Source: Methylibium sp. (lineage in GTDB: Bacteria > Pseudomonadota > Gammaproteobacteria > Burkholderiales > Burkholderiaceae_C). From it: DNA of 64,000 nucleotides. Where the stretch lies: NCBI GenBank assembly GCA_013824165.1, contig PNNH01000058.1, forward strand, positions 1-64,000, given 5' to 3'. Both the position numbers and the translations under genes were made by a program. This document shows positions 17,897-27,320 of this stretch, one piece after another (the stretch's first letter is position 1; each line of letters opens with the position of its first letter). Under the pieces are notes generated by a model, which worked only from the letters and a program-made list of their open reading frames with translations, had not been told where the DNA came from and searched no databases.

Positions 17897-20800
17897 TCAG
17901 GGGGCGGAAGCGGCCGAGGCCGGCTGCGGGGCTTCGGCCTTGCGCTCGACCCGCTCGACCTTGGGATCATCCCAGCTGCCGGTGACATGGAACTCGCGCG
18001 TGCCAGCCGCAATCATCGGCCGACGCAGCAGCAACTGGGCCACGAAGGTGCCCAGGCCCACGGCCGGGTTGATCGCGGCATAGGCCAGCGAGGCGCCAGC
18101 CGCATTGATCTCCGGCACCACCACCACGCGCAGGTCCTGCGTCTCGGCCGCCAGGTCGGCCCGGCCCTCCATCGCCACCACCGCCTGCACCCCACTCATG
18201 CGCAGGTTCTGGCTGCTGGCCACGCCGCGCTCGATCTGCACGTCGCCGCCAAAACCGTCGAAGGCAAAGCCTTCATTGAAGACATCGCGAAAATCCAGCA
18301 ACAGACGACGTGGCAGCGACTGCAGGCTCAGCACGCCCAGCAGCCGGCCCATGCCCGGCTCGGCCTTGAGGAACTGGCCCGCGTCCAGCGCCACATTGAA
18401 CTTGCCGCTCATGCTGGCGTAGTCGGGGCTCAGCGGCGAGCCCTGCCAGCCCAGGGTGCCACCCAGCAGGCCCTTGCCGCCGCGCAAGACCTGACCCTGG
18501 CCCATCGACTCCAGCAGGCGGCCGGCGTCCTGCACCTCCAGCTTCCAGTTCAGCTGAGTGCGGCGGCTGCGCTGGCCGGGTTCGGCCAGCCACTGGCCGG
18601 TGGCGCTGAGCAGGGCATCGCGGTGGCGCAGCTGCAGCTTCTCCAGCCGCCAGTCGCGCTGCGCGCCCTGGCCACCCTGGCTCTTGGCCTCGACCTCCAA
18701 CCGGCCCAGTTTCTTACCACGCAGCTCGAAATCGTCGACCACGATGTCCAGCGCCGGCACGCTGGCCGGCTGCTGCTCAAGCAAGGTACTGACGCTGTCG
18801 GCTTCGCTCTTGGGCAAGGACAGCCGCGCCAGCCGTGCGAACACCTGGCCGGGCTGGCTGCCGCGCGTGGGACGGAACTCGACATAACCGCTGAGCTGTT
18901 CGGCATCTAGCGTGCCGCGCCAGGCCTCGCCCGCCTGGCTGATGCCGGCCACCAGGCGGTCCAGCTGCCGGCCGTCGAGCAGCAGCGACTGCGCCCGCAG
19001 GCCCAGCTGGGTGGGGGCATAGCCGCCCTCCAGCGCGTCGCCGCCGATTGACTCGCCGAACAGGCGCCGCGCCGTGTCTTGCCAGGCGTCCAGATTGACG
19101 GCGCCAAGATTGGCCTGCAGTTTGACGCCCTGCGTGGGCAAAGCGGGCGCCGGCTCCAGCAGGCCGATGCTGCCCGCCAGCACACGCGCCGGCTTGCTGC
19201 CGGTGTCGAGCAGGTAATGCGCCTGCACCAGGCTGCCCAGCTCGAAGCGCAAGTCTTCCCGCTGCAGGCCTGCCAGCGTGGTCTGCCAGCGCATCGGCAG
19301 GCTGCTTTCGGCGCTCTTGCGCAGTGGCGCCGGCAGGTCCAGCGCCATGCCTTGCAGGTTGCTGCTGAGGTTGATCTCGGTGTGGCCCTGCAGGATGCCC
19401 AGCTGCAGACGGTAGGCGGCCTGGCCGCTCATGGCCTGGGCCAGGCGCGCCGGCTGACCCAGCTCAGGCGCGCGCCGCAAGCCCTCGGCCGTGGCCACGC
19501 CCTGGCCGGTGAAGCGCAGGCTGCCGTCGCGCTGGCTGCCGCCCTCGAAGGTGGCATCGCCGCCCAGCACCCGGGCCGCACCGCCCTGGATGTTCACGCC
19601 GCGCTGGTCGAACTCCACCCTCGCGCGGGCATTGCCCAGCAGCGGCAGATCGGGCCGGATGCGCATGTCGTTGCCCGCCAGCACGACCTGTCCCTTGACG
19701 CTGGCCTGGTTCACATCGTGCAGCGGAATCTGCAGCGCCAGCTTCAGTGCCGCGTTGCCGCTGGCACTGGTTTCGGCCAGCGCATGCCCGGTCCAGCCCC
19801 CGACCGGTGAAATGCGCATGAAGCGCAGCAGTTCAGACGCCGGGCCGCGGCCACTGCCTTCCAGGGCCAGCACCTGCTTGTGCATCAGGTCCTTGAATCC
19901 GCCATTGATGCCATACAGCTCATAGCCCAGCACGCGGGCCCGGCCATTGCGGATCTGCATGCCGGCACGCTCGAACACCAGCTCGGCGTTGACTTTCTCC
20001 ATCACCGGCCAAGGGGACTCGTAAGCCGGCGCGCTGGCCGTGGCGGCATGGCTGGGCACATAGGCCAGCAGCACGTCCTCGGCCTGGGTGCTGATGCGGA
20101 ACTGGCCCTGCGCGCTCTGGTCAAAGGGGAAATCCCACAGATCGCCACGCACGCGGAACTGCACCTGGCGCGCGATGCCGCCGCGCACCGCGTCGCGCAC
20201 ATAGGTACGCGCTTCGTTGCCGACGCCCAGCGGCAGATAGCGCGCCACGCGTGCGGCCTGGGCCTCGTCGAGGCGGCCATTCAGGTCCAGATGCCCCGGA
20301 AAGCGTGCGCCGCGGCCGGGCTTGTGGGCATCGCCGGCGCCGGTGCGCCAGACGGCTTCGAGCTGGCCGCGCAGGTCGGCGTTGGCGATCTTCACATCGC
20401 TGACGCGCAGCTCCAGCGCCGGCAGGGCCTGCGGCCGCGCGGTGATGGTCCAGGCCAGCGTGGCGCTGGCCTCGGGCAGCGGCAGCAGCGGCTCCTCGAA
20501 CACGCCAGGCAACTCGATCTGGCCATCACGGAACTGCAGCCGGGCCTGCCCGCCCAGCTCACTGGCGTCCAGCTGCAGGCTGGCACCACGGATGCCGGGC
20601 CGGCCTGCCACCAGCGGCTCGGGCGAGGCCTTGGAAACCAGGCTGAGGTCGTCGACCTGCGCCTTGACGCGGTAGCTCTTGAGCGCCTCCAGAGGCCCCT
20701 GCCAGCCCAACTGCAGCGCGCGCAGCTGGCCGCTCGGGGCAAGCTCGGCCAGCAGGCGGCGCTGCGCCTCGGCCAGCGGCAGCCGGGTGGCGATCTGCGC

Positions 20801-21931
20801 CATCAGCGCCAGGTCCAGCTGCTGCGCGCTCAGCTCGCCGCCTTGCTGGGGGCCGGATTCGCGCAGGCTGAGGCTCCAGTCCGAGCGCGGCCACACCAGG
20901 CCGTCGTCGCCCTCGAAACCGAGTTGGGTGGCGGCCAGCGTGAACCCGCCGGCCTCGCGCTTGAGGGCCACTCGGCCTTCGATATGGGCCAGGTCCAGCG
21001 CCTCGATGGTGGTTCCCAGGCGCAGGCGCACCGCGCGCAGCGCCAGATCCAGCGTCAGGCTCTGGGCGCTGCCCTCGCGCACCTCAGCCCAGGCGCGCAG
21101 CGCGCCGTCGCCCTCGGTGAGCTCGAAGGGCAGGTCCACATGGCGGCGCAATTCACGCACATCGGCGCGTGGCAGCTCGGCAAACAGCTGGCCGCTCCAG
21201 TGGGCCAGCTCGCCGGGCCGCTTGAGCAGGGATTGCGTGAAACGCCCGCGCAGCGTGAAACGCTGGCCCCAGGCCGGCGGCGGCGTGGCGTCCAGGCGCA
21301 GCGCATGGCGGCGCAGGCCGTTGCGCAACACCAGGTCGACATCGCTGAGCTCGAGCGGCGCGGCGCCGCGCTGCTCATCGATCCAGCGCAGCCGGCCCTT
21401 GCGCACCACGAACTCATGCTGTGAGAAGAACCAGTCGGCCAGCTCGTCGCCCGCCTCGGCCGGCCCGGCGGCCCCGACGTCGAGCCCGGCAACGAAGATG
21501 CGCCCCTTGGCGTCGCGCCGCACTTCCAGCTCTGGGGCGTCGATCAGCAGCTGATCGAAGCGCAGCTCCCAGGCGAGCAGCGAGCGCGCCGACAGCGCCG
21601 CCGACACCAGCGGCAGGCTCAAAGCCTCGCGGCCAGCCGGGTCGAGCAGACGCACATTGCGCAGCTCCAGCGCGGGAATCCAGCCGCCGGAGCGCACCTC
21701 GATTTCGCCGATTCGCAGCTGCAGACCCAGACTCTGTGAGGCTGTGCGCTCCAGCTGCGGACGCCAATCGTCGATGTGCGGCAGAATCAGCCAGTGCAAC
21801 AGCAGCACGGCCGCCAGCACCAGGGCCCAGGCCACCAGCACCAGACGCAAGGACCAGCGCAGCAGCGAGCGCAGCCAGCGGGGGATGCGCAGAGTGGATT
21901 GGGCGGTGGACGGACGGGCAAACACGGACAT
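17897..21931 (-). CDS. yhdP: YhdP/AsmA-like envelope lipid-transport protein (TIGR02099 family)
   Basis: 1344 residues. A short cytoplasmic N-terminus is followed by one TM helix (about 28-52), then a very long periplasmic region of repeated beta strands, as in the AsmA/TamB-like bridge proteins that move phospholipids between inner and outer membrane. The C-terminus has the DUF3971/AsmA-2 features, for example VVVPEINAAGASLAYAAINP and VGLGTFVAQLLLRRP, and ends in FHVTGSWDDPKVERV. The start shown gives the standard N-terminus; another ATG 33 nt upstream is possible. The frame remains open far upstream antisense to glnE, which is a composition effect. Divergent from glnE with 135 nt between. 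Confidence 0.88.
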   Translation of the reverse strand: MSVFARPSTAQSTLRIPRWLRSLLRWSLRLVLVAWALVLAAVLLLHWLILPHIDDWRPQLERTASQSLGLQLRIGEIEVRSGGWIPALELRNVRLLDPAGREALSLPLVSAALSARSLLAWELRFDQLLIDAPELEVRRDAKGRIFVAGLDVGAAGPAEAGDELADWFFSQHEFVVRKGRLRWIDEQRGAAPLELSDVDLVLRNGLRRHALRLDATPPPAWGQRFTLRGRFTQSLLKRPGELAHWSGQLFAELPRADVRELRRHVDLPFELTEGDGALRAWAEVREGSAQSLTLDLALRAVRLRLGTTIEALDLAHIEGRVALKREAGGFTLAATQLGFEGDDGLVWPRSDWSLSLRESGPQQGGELSAQQLDLALMAQIATRLPLAEAQRRLLAELAPSGQLRALQLGWQGPLEALKSYRVKAQVDDLSLVSKASPEPLVAGRPGIRGASLQLDASELGGQARLQFRDGQIELPGVFEEPLLPLPEASATLAWTITARPQALPALELRVSDVKIANADLRGQLEAVWRTGAGDAHKPGRGARFPGHLDLNGRLDEAQAARVARYLPLGVGNEARTYVRDAVRGGIARQVQFRVRGDLWDFPFDQSAQGQFRISTQAEDVLLAYVPSHAATASAPAYESPWPVMEKVNAELVFERAGMQIRNGRARVLGYELYGINGGFKDLMHKQVLALEGSGRGPASELLRFMRISPVGGWTGHALAETSASGNAALKLALQIPLHDVNQASVKGQVVLAGNDMRIRPDLPLLGNARARVEFDQRGVNIQGGAARVLGGDATFEGGSQRDGSLRFTGQGVATAEGLRRAPELGQPARLAQAMSGQAAYRLQLGILQGHTEINLSSNLQGMALDLPAPLRKSAESSLPMRWQTTLAGLQREDLRFELGSLVQAHYLLDTGSKPARVLAGSIGLLEPAPALPTQGVKLQANLGAVNLDAWQDTARRLFGESIGGDALEGGYAPTQLGLRAQSLLLDGRQLDRLVAGISQAGEAWRGTLDAEQLSGYVEFRPTRGSQPGQVFARLARLSLPKSEADSVSTLLEQQPASVPALDIVVDDFELRGKKLGRLEVEAKSQGGQGAQRDWRLEKLQLRHRDALLSATGQWLAEPGQRSRRTQLNWKLEVQDAGRLLESMGQGQVLRGGKGLLGGTLGWQGSPLSPDYASMSGKFNVALDAGQFLKAEPGMGRLLGVLSLQSLPRRLLLDFRDVFNEGFAFDGFGGDVQIERGVASSQNLRMSGVQAVVAMEGRADLAAETQDLRVVVVPEINAAGASLAYAAINPAVGLGTFVAQLLLRRPMIAAGTREFHVTGSWDDPKVERVERKAEAPQPASAASAP

Positions 21932-22066
21932 GTAGGGAGCGCTCGCCTTGGAGCCGCGAATCATCAAGACCACCGATGCATCACCTTGGGCACCACGTGC
22001 CCATGTCAGCGACGCAGCCCGGCACTCCCAGGATGGCCGGGAATCTAGCACAGCCCTCCTGACTCC

Positions 22067-24838
22067 ATGAGCGTCACCGACCCTTCTTTGCAGAACGAAA
22101 CACTGCCGGGCCTGCCGGGTGCGCAGGCCGCCCACAGCCGCTTCGTGCAGCGCATCCGGCGCCGCTACGCCGAGGAACTGTCGCTGCTGCCACCCGGCCT
22201 GCCCAACCGGGCCGCGATCGAGGCCACAGTGCAGGCAGTCCAGGCCCGCGGCCGGCCGCTGGCGGCGGCGCTGCGCGTGGCGCGGCAGCTGGTGCTCGAA
22301 CGCCTGGCAGTGCTGGACGTGGAATGCGGCGCCGCGATGAAGGACATCACCGAGGTGATGACCACGCTGGCCGAAACCACGCTGGGCCTGGCACTGGCCG
22401 AGGCCCGCCAGGCACAGGACGCGATCAACGGCGCACCGCGCAACGAGCAGGGCGAGGTGATTGCCTTCTGGGTGGTCGGCATGGGCAAGCTGGGCGGGCG
22501 CGAGCTGAATGTCTCGTCCGATATCGACCTGATCTATGTCTACGACGACGACGGCCTGACCGATGGCCCGCAGCAGATCACCGCGCATGAGTATTTCGCG
22601 CTGGTGGCACGCCGGCTGTATGCCTTGATCGGCGATGTAACCGAGGACGGACAGGTATTCCGGGTCGACTTGGCACTGCGCCCCAACGGCAACTCCGGCC
22701 CGCCGGTGGTGAGCCTGGCGATGCTGGAAGAGTATTTCCTGGTGCAGGGCCGCGAGTGGGAGCGCTTTGCTTGGCTGAAGAGCCGGGTCGTCGCGCCGCT
22801 GGACGAGGCCAGTCTGAAGAGCGCGCTGGGCCTGCGCTCGCTGGTGACGCCCTTCGTCTACCGCCGCTACCTCGATTACGGTGTGTTCGAAGGCCTGCGC
22901 CAGCTGCATCGCAAGATCCGCGACGAAGCCAGCAAGCGCGCCGCCGGCCGGCCGGAGCGGGCCAATGACGTCAAGCTCTCGCGCGGCGGCATCCGCGAGA
23001 TCGAGTTCATCGTGCAGCTGCTGCAGGTGGTGCGCGGCGGCCATTTCCCCGAGATCCGCACCCGCTCGACGGTGAAGGCGCTGTCGCGCCTGGCCGCGCG
23101 CGGGCTGATGAAGCCCGAGACGGCCGCCAAGCTGCGCGAGGGCTATGACCTGCTGCGCCGCATCGAGCATCGCATCCAGTATCTAGACGACCAGCAGACC
23201 CATTGCCTGCCGACCGGCGACGAGGATCTGGCCTGGATCGCCCGCAGCATGGGCCTGACCTGCAAGCCCGAGGCTTGCGAGCTGCTGGAGCGCCTGTGCG
23301 AGGTTCGCGAGCTGGTGGCTACCGAATTCGACGCCTTGCTGCACGACGGCCAGGCCCCGCCCGCCAACGGCAACGGCTGCCGCAACTGCGGTGCACCGCC
23401 CTTGCCGGTGGACGCCGAAGAGTTCCTGGACAAGCTGCCGATCGAACTGGGCACCGCGGTGCGCCGCTGGGCGCTGCAGCCCCGCGTGCAATCGCTACGC
23501 GAGGAATCGCGCCTGCGCCTGGCCAAGCTGATCGGCCGCGCCGCATTGGCCGTGCAGGAAGAGCAGTGCAGCATGGACGCGGCACTGCGCTTCGTCGACT
23601 GGGTCGAGCCCCTGCTGCGGCGCGAGAACTATCTGGCCCTGCTGGTCGAGCGCCCCTCGGTGCAGACACGGCTGCTGCGCCTGCTGGGCCTGGCACGCTG
23701 GCCGATGCGCTATCTGATGCAGCATCCGGGCGTGATCGACGAGCTGGCCGATGCGCGCCTGCTGGCCGAGCGCTTCGATGGCGCGGCCTATTACGCCGAC
23801 TTGCAGGCCCGCCATGCGGCCTGGGACCGCTCGGGCGAAGCCGATGAAGAGTCGCTGCTGGACACGCTGCGCCGCGCCCACCATGCCGAGGTGTTCCGCA
23901 CGCTGGTGCGTGACGTCGAGGGCCATATCACGGTGGAGCAGGTTGCCGATGAGTTGTCGGCATTGGCCGACGCGACGCTGCAATGCGCCATCGACTGGGC
24001 CTGGGCGCGCCTCAAGCAGGCGCACCGGCCCGCACCGCGCTTTGCGGTGATCGCCTACGGCAAGCTGGGCGGCAAGGAGCTGGGCTACGGTGGCGACCTG
24101 GACGTGGTGTTCCTGTTCGACGACCAGGATCCGAACGAGAACATCAGCGCCTCCGAGATCTACGGCGCCTTCGTGCGCAAGCTGATCACCTGGCTGACGC
24201 TGCGCACCGCGGCCGGCGAGCTGTTCGATATCGATACCGCGCTGCGACCCAATGGCAACTCGGGCCTGCTGGTGACCTCGCTCGACTCCTTCGAGAACTA
24301 CCAGAGCGGCCGCGGCAGCAACACCGCCTGGACCTGGGAACACCAGGCCATCACGCGGGCGCGCTTCTGCGCCGGTGATCCGGCGCTGGCCGAGCGTTTC
24401 GAGGGTGTACGCCGCGCGGTGCTGACCGCCGAGCGCGATGCCGCAGCGCTGCGTCAGGAGGTGCAGGCGATGCGCGAGAAAGTGCGTGCCGCCCGGCCGG
24501 TGCGCGCCGGCAAGTTCGATCTGAAACACAGCGCCGGCGGCATGATGGATGCCGAGTTCGCGCTGCAGTACTTGATCCTGCTGCATTCGCGCGTGCACCC
24601 CGAGCTGCTGGACAACGCCGGCACCATCGCGCTGCTGCAGCGCGCCGAAACCGCCGGCCTGCTGCCGGTGGGCGTCGGCCGCGCCGCGGGCGATGCCTAC
24701 CGCGAACTGCGCCGGGTGCAGCACAAGGCCCGACTCGACGAGCAGGCCACCGCGCTTGACGAGAGTGAGCTCGACGCCCTGGGCCTTGGCGACCAGCGTG
24801 ATGCCGTGCTCGCGCTGTGGCGCGCGGTCTTCCCCTGA
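22067..24838 (+). CDS. glnE: Bifunctional glutamine synthetase adenylyltransferase/deadenylase
   Basis: 923 residues, normal size for GlnE. It controls nitrogen assimilation by attaching AMP to, or removing it from, glutamine synthetase in response to P-II and glutamine. Two nucleotidyltransferase domains are present: the N-terminal deadenylase has MGKLGGRELNVSSDIDLIY (about 141-160), the C-terminal adenylase has YGKLGGKELGYGGDLDVVF (about 661-680). Helical regulatory regions follow each. It includes a CRNCGAPP stretch near residue 440, not usual in the family as I recall. The end overlaps the rhombosortase gene by 22 nt. Confidence 0.95.
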   Translation: MSVTDPSLQNETLPGLPGAQAAHSRFVQRIRRRYAEELSLLPPGLPNRAAIEATVQAVQARGRPLAAALRVARQLVLERLAVLDVECGAAMKDITEVMTTLAETTLGLALAEARQAQDAINGAPRNEQGEVIAFWVVGMGKLGGRELNVSSDIDLIYVYDDDGLTDGPQQITAHEYFALVARRLYALIGDVTEDGQVFRVDLALRPNGNSGPPVVSLAMLEEYFLVQGREWERFAWLKSRVVAPLDEASLKSALGLRSLVTPFVYRRYLDYGVFEGLRQLHRKIRDEASKRAAGRPERANDVKLSRGGIREIEFIVQLLQVVRGGHFPEIRTRSTVKALSRLAARGLMKPETAAKLREGYDLLRRIEHRIQYLDDQQTHCLPTGDEDLAWIARSMGLTCKPEACELLERLCEVRELVATEFDALLHDGQAPPANGNGCRNCGAPPLPVDAEEFLDKLPIELGTAVRRWALQPRVQSLREESRLRLAKLIGRAALAVQEEQCSMDAALRFVDWVEPLLRRENYLALLVERPSVQTRLLRLLGLARWPMRYLMQHPGVIDELADARLLAERFDGAAYYADLQARHAAWDRSGEADEESLLDTLRRAHHAEVFRTLVRDVEGHITVEQVADELSALADATLQCAIDWAWARLKQAHRPAPRFAVIAYGKLGGKELGYGGDLDVVFLFDDQDPNENISASEIYGAFVRKLITWLTLRTAAGELFDIDTALRPNGNSGLLVTSLDSFENYQSGRGSNTAWTWEHQAITRARFCAGDPALAERFEGVRRAVLTAERDAAALRQEVQAMREKVRAARPVRAGKFDLKHSAGGMMDAEFALQYLILLHSRVHPELLDNAGTIALLQRAETAGLLPVGVGRAAGDAYRELRRVQHKARLDEQATALDESELDALGLGDQRDAVLALWRAVFP

Positions 24839-25410
24839 ACGCCTGGGCGGCTGCAGCCCTGCTGCAGGGGCTGGCGGCCTTGCTCGTCTGGCCGCTGCCG
24901 CGCGAGTTGCTGGACTGGCAGCCAACCTTGTTCGCGGCGCAACCCTGGCGCGCCTTCAGCGCCGCCTGGGTGCACTGGAGCCCGCTGCATCTGGGCGCCA
25001 ACCTGGCCGGCTGCGTGGTACTGGCGCTGCTGGGACAGCGGGCTGGCCTCGGTCGTCGCGCCGTCCTGGCCTGGCTGCTGGCCTGGCCGCTGACGCAGCT
25101 GGCACTGTTGGCCTGGCCCAGCCTGCGGCACTATGGCGGCCTGTCCGGCGTGCTGCATGCCGGCGTGGCGATAGCGGCGATCGAGCTGCTGGCCCGGCAG
25201 GGACGCGAACGGCTGATCGGCGTGCTGATCAGCGCTGGCCTGCTGATCAAGCTGACCATGGAGGCGCCGCTGGGGCCGCCGCTGCGCCAGTTGCCCGGCT
25301 GGGACATCGCGATTGCGCCCGCCGCCCATCTCGGCGGCACGCTGGCCGGGGCGCTGTGCGCGCTGCTGCTGCGCGCCTGGCCGTGGACGCGCCCATCGCT
25401 GCGGGCATGA
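24817..25410 (+). CDS. rrtA: Rhombosortase-like intramembrane serine protease
   Basis: 197 residues with about six TM helices. The start is a GTG inside the end of glnE; the next in-frame residues give a plausible membrane N-terminus. Rhomboid-type signatures are present: HWSPLHLGANLAG in loop 1/TM2, YGGLSGVLHAGVA containing the nucleophile serine (GLSG) and the following His, and PAAHLGG, the catalytic His, in the last part. The short length and the GLSGxLH form match rhombosortases, which process GlyGly-CTERM surface proteins. No GlyGly-CTERM protein is seen in the window; the nearby sorted proteins are PEP-CTERM, which use exosortases. So the substrate lies elsewhere. Confidence 0.78.
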   Translation: MARGLPLNAWAAAALLQGLAALLVWPLPRELLDWQPTLFAAQPWRAFSAAWVHWSPLHLGANLAGCVVLALLGQRAGLGRRAVLAWLLAWPLTQLALLAWPSLRHYGGLSGVLHAGVAIAAIELLARQGRERLIGVLISAGLLIKLTMEAPLGPPLRQLPGWDIAIAPAAHLGGTLAGALCALLLRAWPWTRPSLRA

Positions 25411-25417
25411 TGGGCAC

Positions 25418-26326
25418 ATGAGCCTCCCCTCCCACCAACAGCGCCATTCGCAGCTCGACACCTTTGCCATCAGCACCGTGTTGCTGTGCTGCGTGTTGTG
25501 GGGCCTGAACCAGGTGGCGGTGAAGGCCGCACTCGCCGAGATCGGCCCGCTGTGGCAGGCGGGCCTGCGCTCACTCGGCGCCGCCGCGCTGGTGGCTCTG
25601 TGGGCCAGGGCGCGCGGCATCCGCCTGTTCGAGCGCGATGGCACGCTGCCCGGCGGCCTGATGGCCGGCACACTGTTCGGCCTGGAGTTCGCCTGCATCT
25701 TTGCCGGCCTGCAGTTCACCAGCGCCTCGCGCATGGTCGTGTTCATCTACCTGAGCCCCTTCGTCGTGGCCCTGGGCATGCCCTTCATCTCGAAGACCGA
25801 GCGCTTAAGCCTGCGCCAGGCGGCCGGCCTGCTGCTGGCCTTCGGCGCCGTCAGCTGGGCCTTTGCCGAAGGCTTCGGCAGCAGCACCGGATCGCCGCGC
25901 CAGTGGCTGGGCGATGCGCTGGGCCTGCTGGCGGCGCTGCTGTGGGGCGGCACGACGCTGGCCATCCGCGCCACCCGGCTGTCGCAGGCCAGCGCCGAGA
26001 AGACCCTGCTCTACCAGCTGGGCGTCTCGGGCCTGGGCCTGGTGTTGGCCGCCCTGCTGACGAACGAACAGCTGCCGCTGCGCTGGTCCATGCAGCTGAG
26101 CGGGTTGATGCTGTTCCAGACCGTGATCATCAGCTTCGCCAGCTATCTGATGTGGTTCTGGCTGGTGCGCCATTATCCGGCCACACGCCTGTCCAGCTTC
26201 ACGCTTGCGACGCCGCTGTTCGGTCTGCTGGCCGGTGCAGCCCTGCTGGGAGAACCGGTCACCCAGCGACTGATCATTGCGCTGGCGGCGCTGGCACTGG
26301 GCATCGCCTTGGTGAACCGCCGCTGA
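25418..26326 (+). CDS. DMT-superfamily transporter, EamA family
   Basis: 302 residues with ten predicted TM helices arranged as two EamA repeats (about 18-145 and 160-300). LWGLNQVAVKAAL near the start and LWGGTTLAIRATRLS in the second repeat are the typical paired motifs. It should export small metabolites or amino acids; the substrate is unknown. It follows the rhombosortase gene by 7 nt and may share its transcript. Confidence 0.87.
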   Translation: MSLPSHQQRHSQLDTFAISTVLLCCVLWGLNQVAVKAALAEIGPLWQAGLRSLGAAALVALWARARGIRLFERDGTLPGGLMAGTLFGLEFACIFAGLQFTSASRMVVFIYLSPFVVALGMPFISKTERLSLRQAAGLLLAFGAVSWAFAEGFGSSTGSPRQWLGDALGLLAALLWGGTTLAIRATRLSQASAEKTLLYQLGVSGLGLVLAALLTNEQLPLRWSMQLSGLMLFQTVIISFASYLMWFWLVRHYPATRLSSFTLATPLFGLLAGAALLGEPVTQRLIIALAALALGIALVNRR

Positions 26327-26417
26327 TGTCCCCTTGGCGGCAGGCCAGCGCCAGCGCAGCGCCGTAGACTCGACCCACTTCGTCCCAACCGACCCCAGAT
26401 CCAGTCAGGAGACAACC

Positions 26418-27068
26418 ATGATCACTCTCTGCGGCTTCTCGCTCAGCAACTACTACAACAAGGTCAAGCTGGCCCTGCTCGAAAAAGGCATCCCCTTCCA
26501 GGAAGAGCTGGTGATGACCAAGTCCAAGGAAGAGGCGGTGCTGTCCTGCACGCCGCTGGGCAAGATTCCCTTCATCCGCACCGACAAGGGCGCGCTGTGC
26601 GAGAGCCAGGCCATCATGGAGTACCTGGAATCGGCCTACCCGCAGCCGGCACTGGTGCCCGCCGATGCCTTCGCCGCAGCCAAGGTGCGCGAGTTGATCA
26701 CCTTCATCGAACTGCACCTTGAATTGGTGGCGCGCGACCTCTATGGCCAGGCCTTCTTCGGTGGCACTTGCAGCGATGCCGACAAGGAGCGCGTGCGCAA
26801 GCAGCTGGACAAGACCATTCCGGCCTTCAAGCGCCTGGCCAAGTTCTCGCCCTACATCGCCGGCGACAGCTTCACGATGGCCGACTGCGCCGCCTGGGTC
26901 AGCCTGCCGCTGGTCGCAATGGCGACCAAGGCCGTGCTGGGCGAGGACCTTCTGACGGCCCACGGCGTGGACTGGAAGGGCTACACCAAGCTGATCGGCG
27001 AGCGCCCAGCCGCCCAGAAGATCACGGCCGACCGCAAGGCTGACCAGGAGCGCATGGCGCGCACTTGA
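26418..27068 (+). CDS. Glutathione S-transferase
   Basis: 216 residues. The N-terminal thioredoxin-like domain (1-80) contains LSNYYNKVKLALLEKG with the catalytic-region Ser/Tyr, the cis-proline loop GKIPFI and the glutathione-binding ESQAIMEYL. A helical C-terminal domain follows, with FTMADCAAWVSLPL as the N-capping/hydrophobic staple region. It conjugates or reduces substrates with glutathione in the cytoplasm. A good ribosome-binding site (AGGAG, 7 nt spacing) supports the start. Alone in its orientation block; the substrate is unknown. Confidence 0.9.
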   Translation: MITLCGFSLSNYYNKVKLALLEKGIPFQEELVMTKSKEEAVLSCTPLGKIPFIRTDKGALCESQAIMEYLESAYPQPALVPADAFAAAKVRELITFIELHLELVARDLYGQAFFGGTCSDADKERVRKQLDKTIPAFKRLAKFSPYIAGDSFTMADCAAWVSLPLVAMATKAVLGEDLLTAHGVDWKGYTKLIGERPAAQKITADRKADQERMART

Positions 27069-27134
27069 GCGGCAGCCGAGCAGGCCACCGCCGACCCGCC
27101 ACAAGCGCCGGCAACAGCGCGCAAACGGGCAGCA

Positions 27135-27162
27135 AATGTCACGTAGTTTGCGCAAAATGTCA
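27135..27162 (+). promoter_or_regulatory. Tandem AATGTCA repeats around a TTTGCGCAAA palindrome
   Basis: AATGTCA occurs at 27135-27141 and 27156-27162, exactly 21 bp (two helical turns) apart, with the palindrome TTTGCGCAAA (27147-27156) between. It lies about 160 nt upstream of the PEP-CTERM gene, at a distance suited to an activator site. No convincing sigma-54 -24/-12 element was found. The rest of the 252-nt gap has only a weak C5/G5 hairpin. Confidence 0.35.
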
Positions 27163-27320
27163 GAGCGTCATAAACCGCTGGCAAACCCGCCCCCCGCTTC
27201 AGGGGGTGCTCCGCAGCGCTGACCCGGATTGGGCCAGTGCTGCGTGTTTTCCCTAGCTTGGGCTGAAATCGCTGCAGTGCAGCATTGCCAACGATTTCAC
27301 AACCCAGCCTGGAGCACCCC

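Noticed and set aside
21932-23170. A very long open frame continuing from yhdP antisense through glnE
   Set aside because: High G+C codon bias leaves antisense frames open. The sequence upstream of the yhdP start lacks any domain and lies opposite the well-supported glnE gene.
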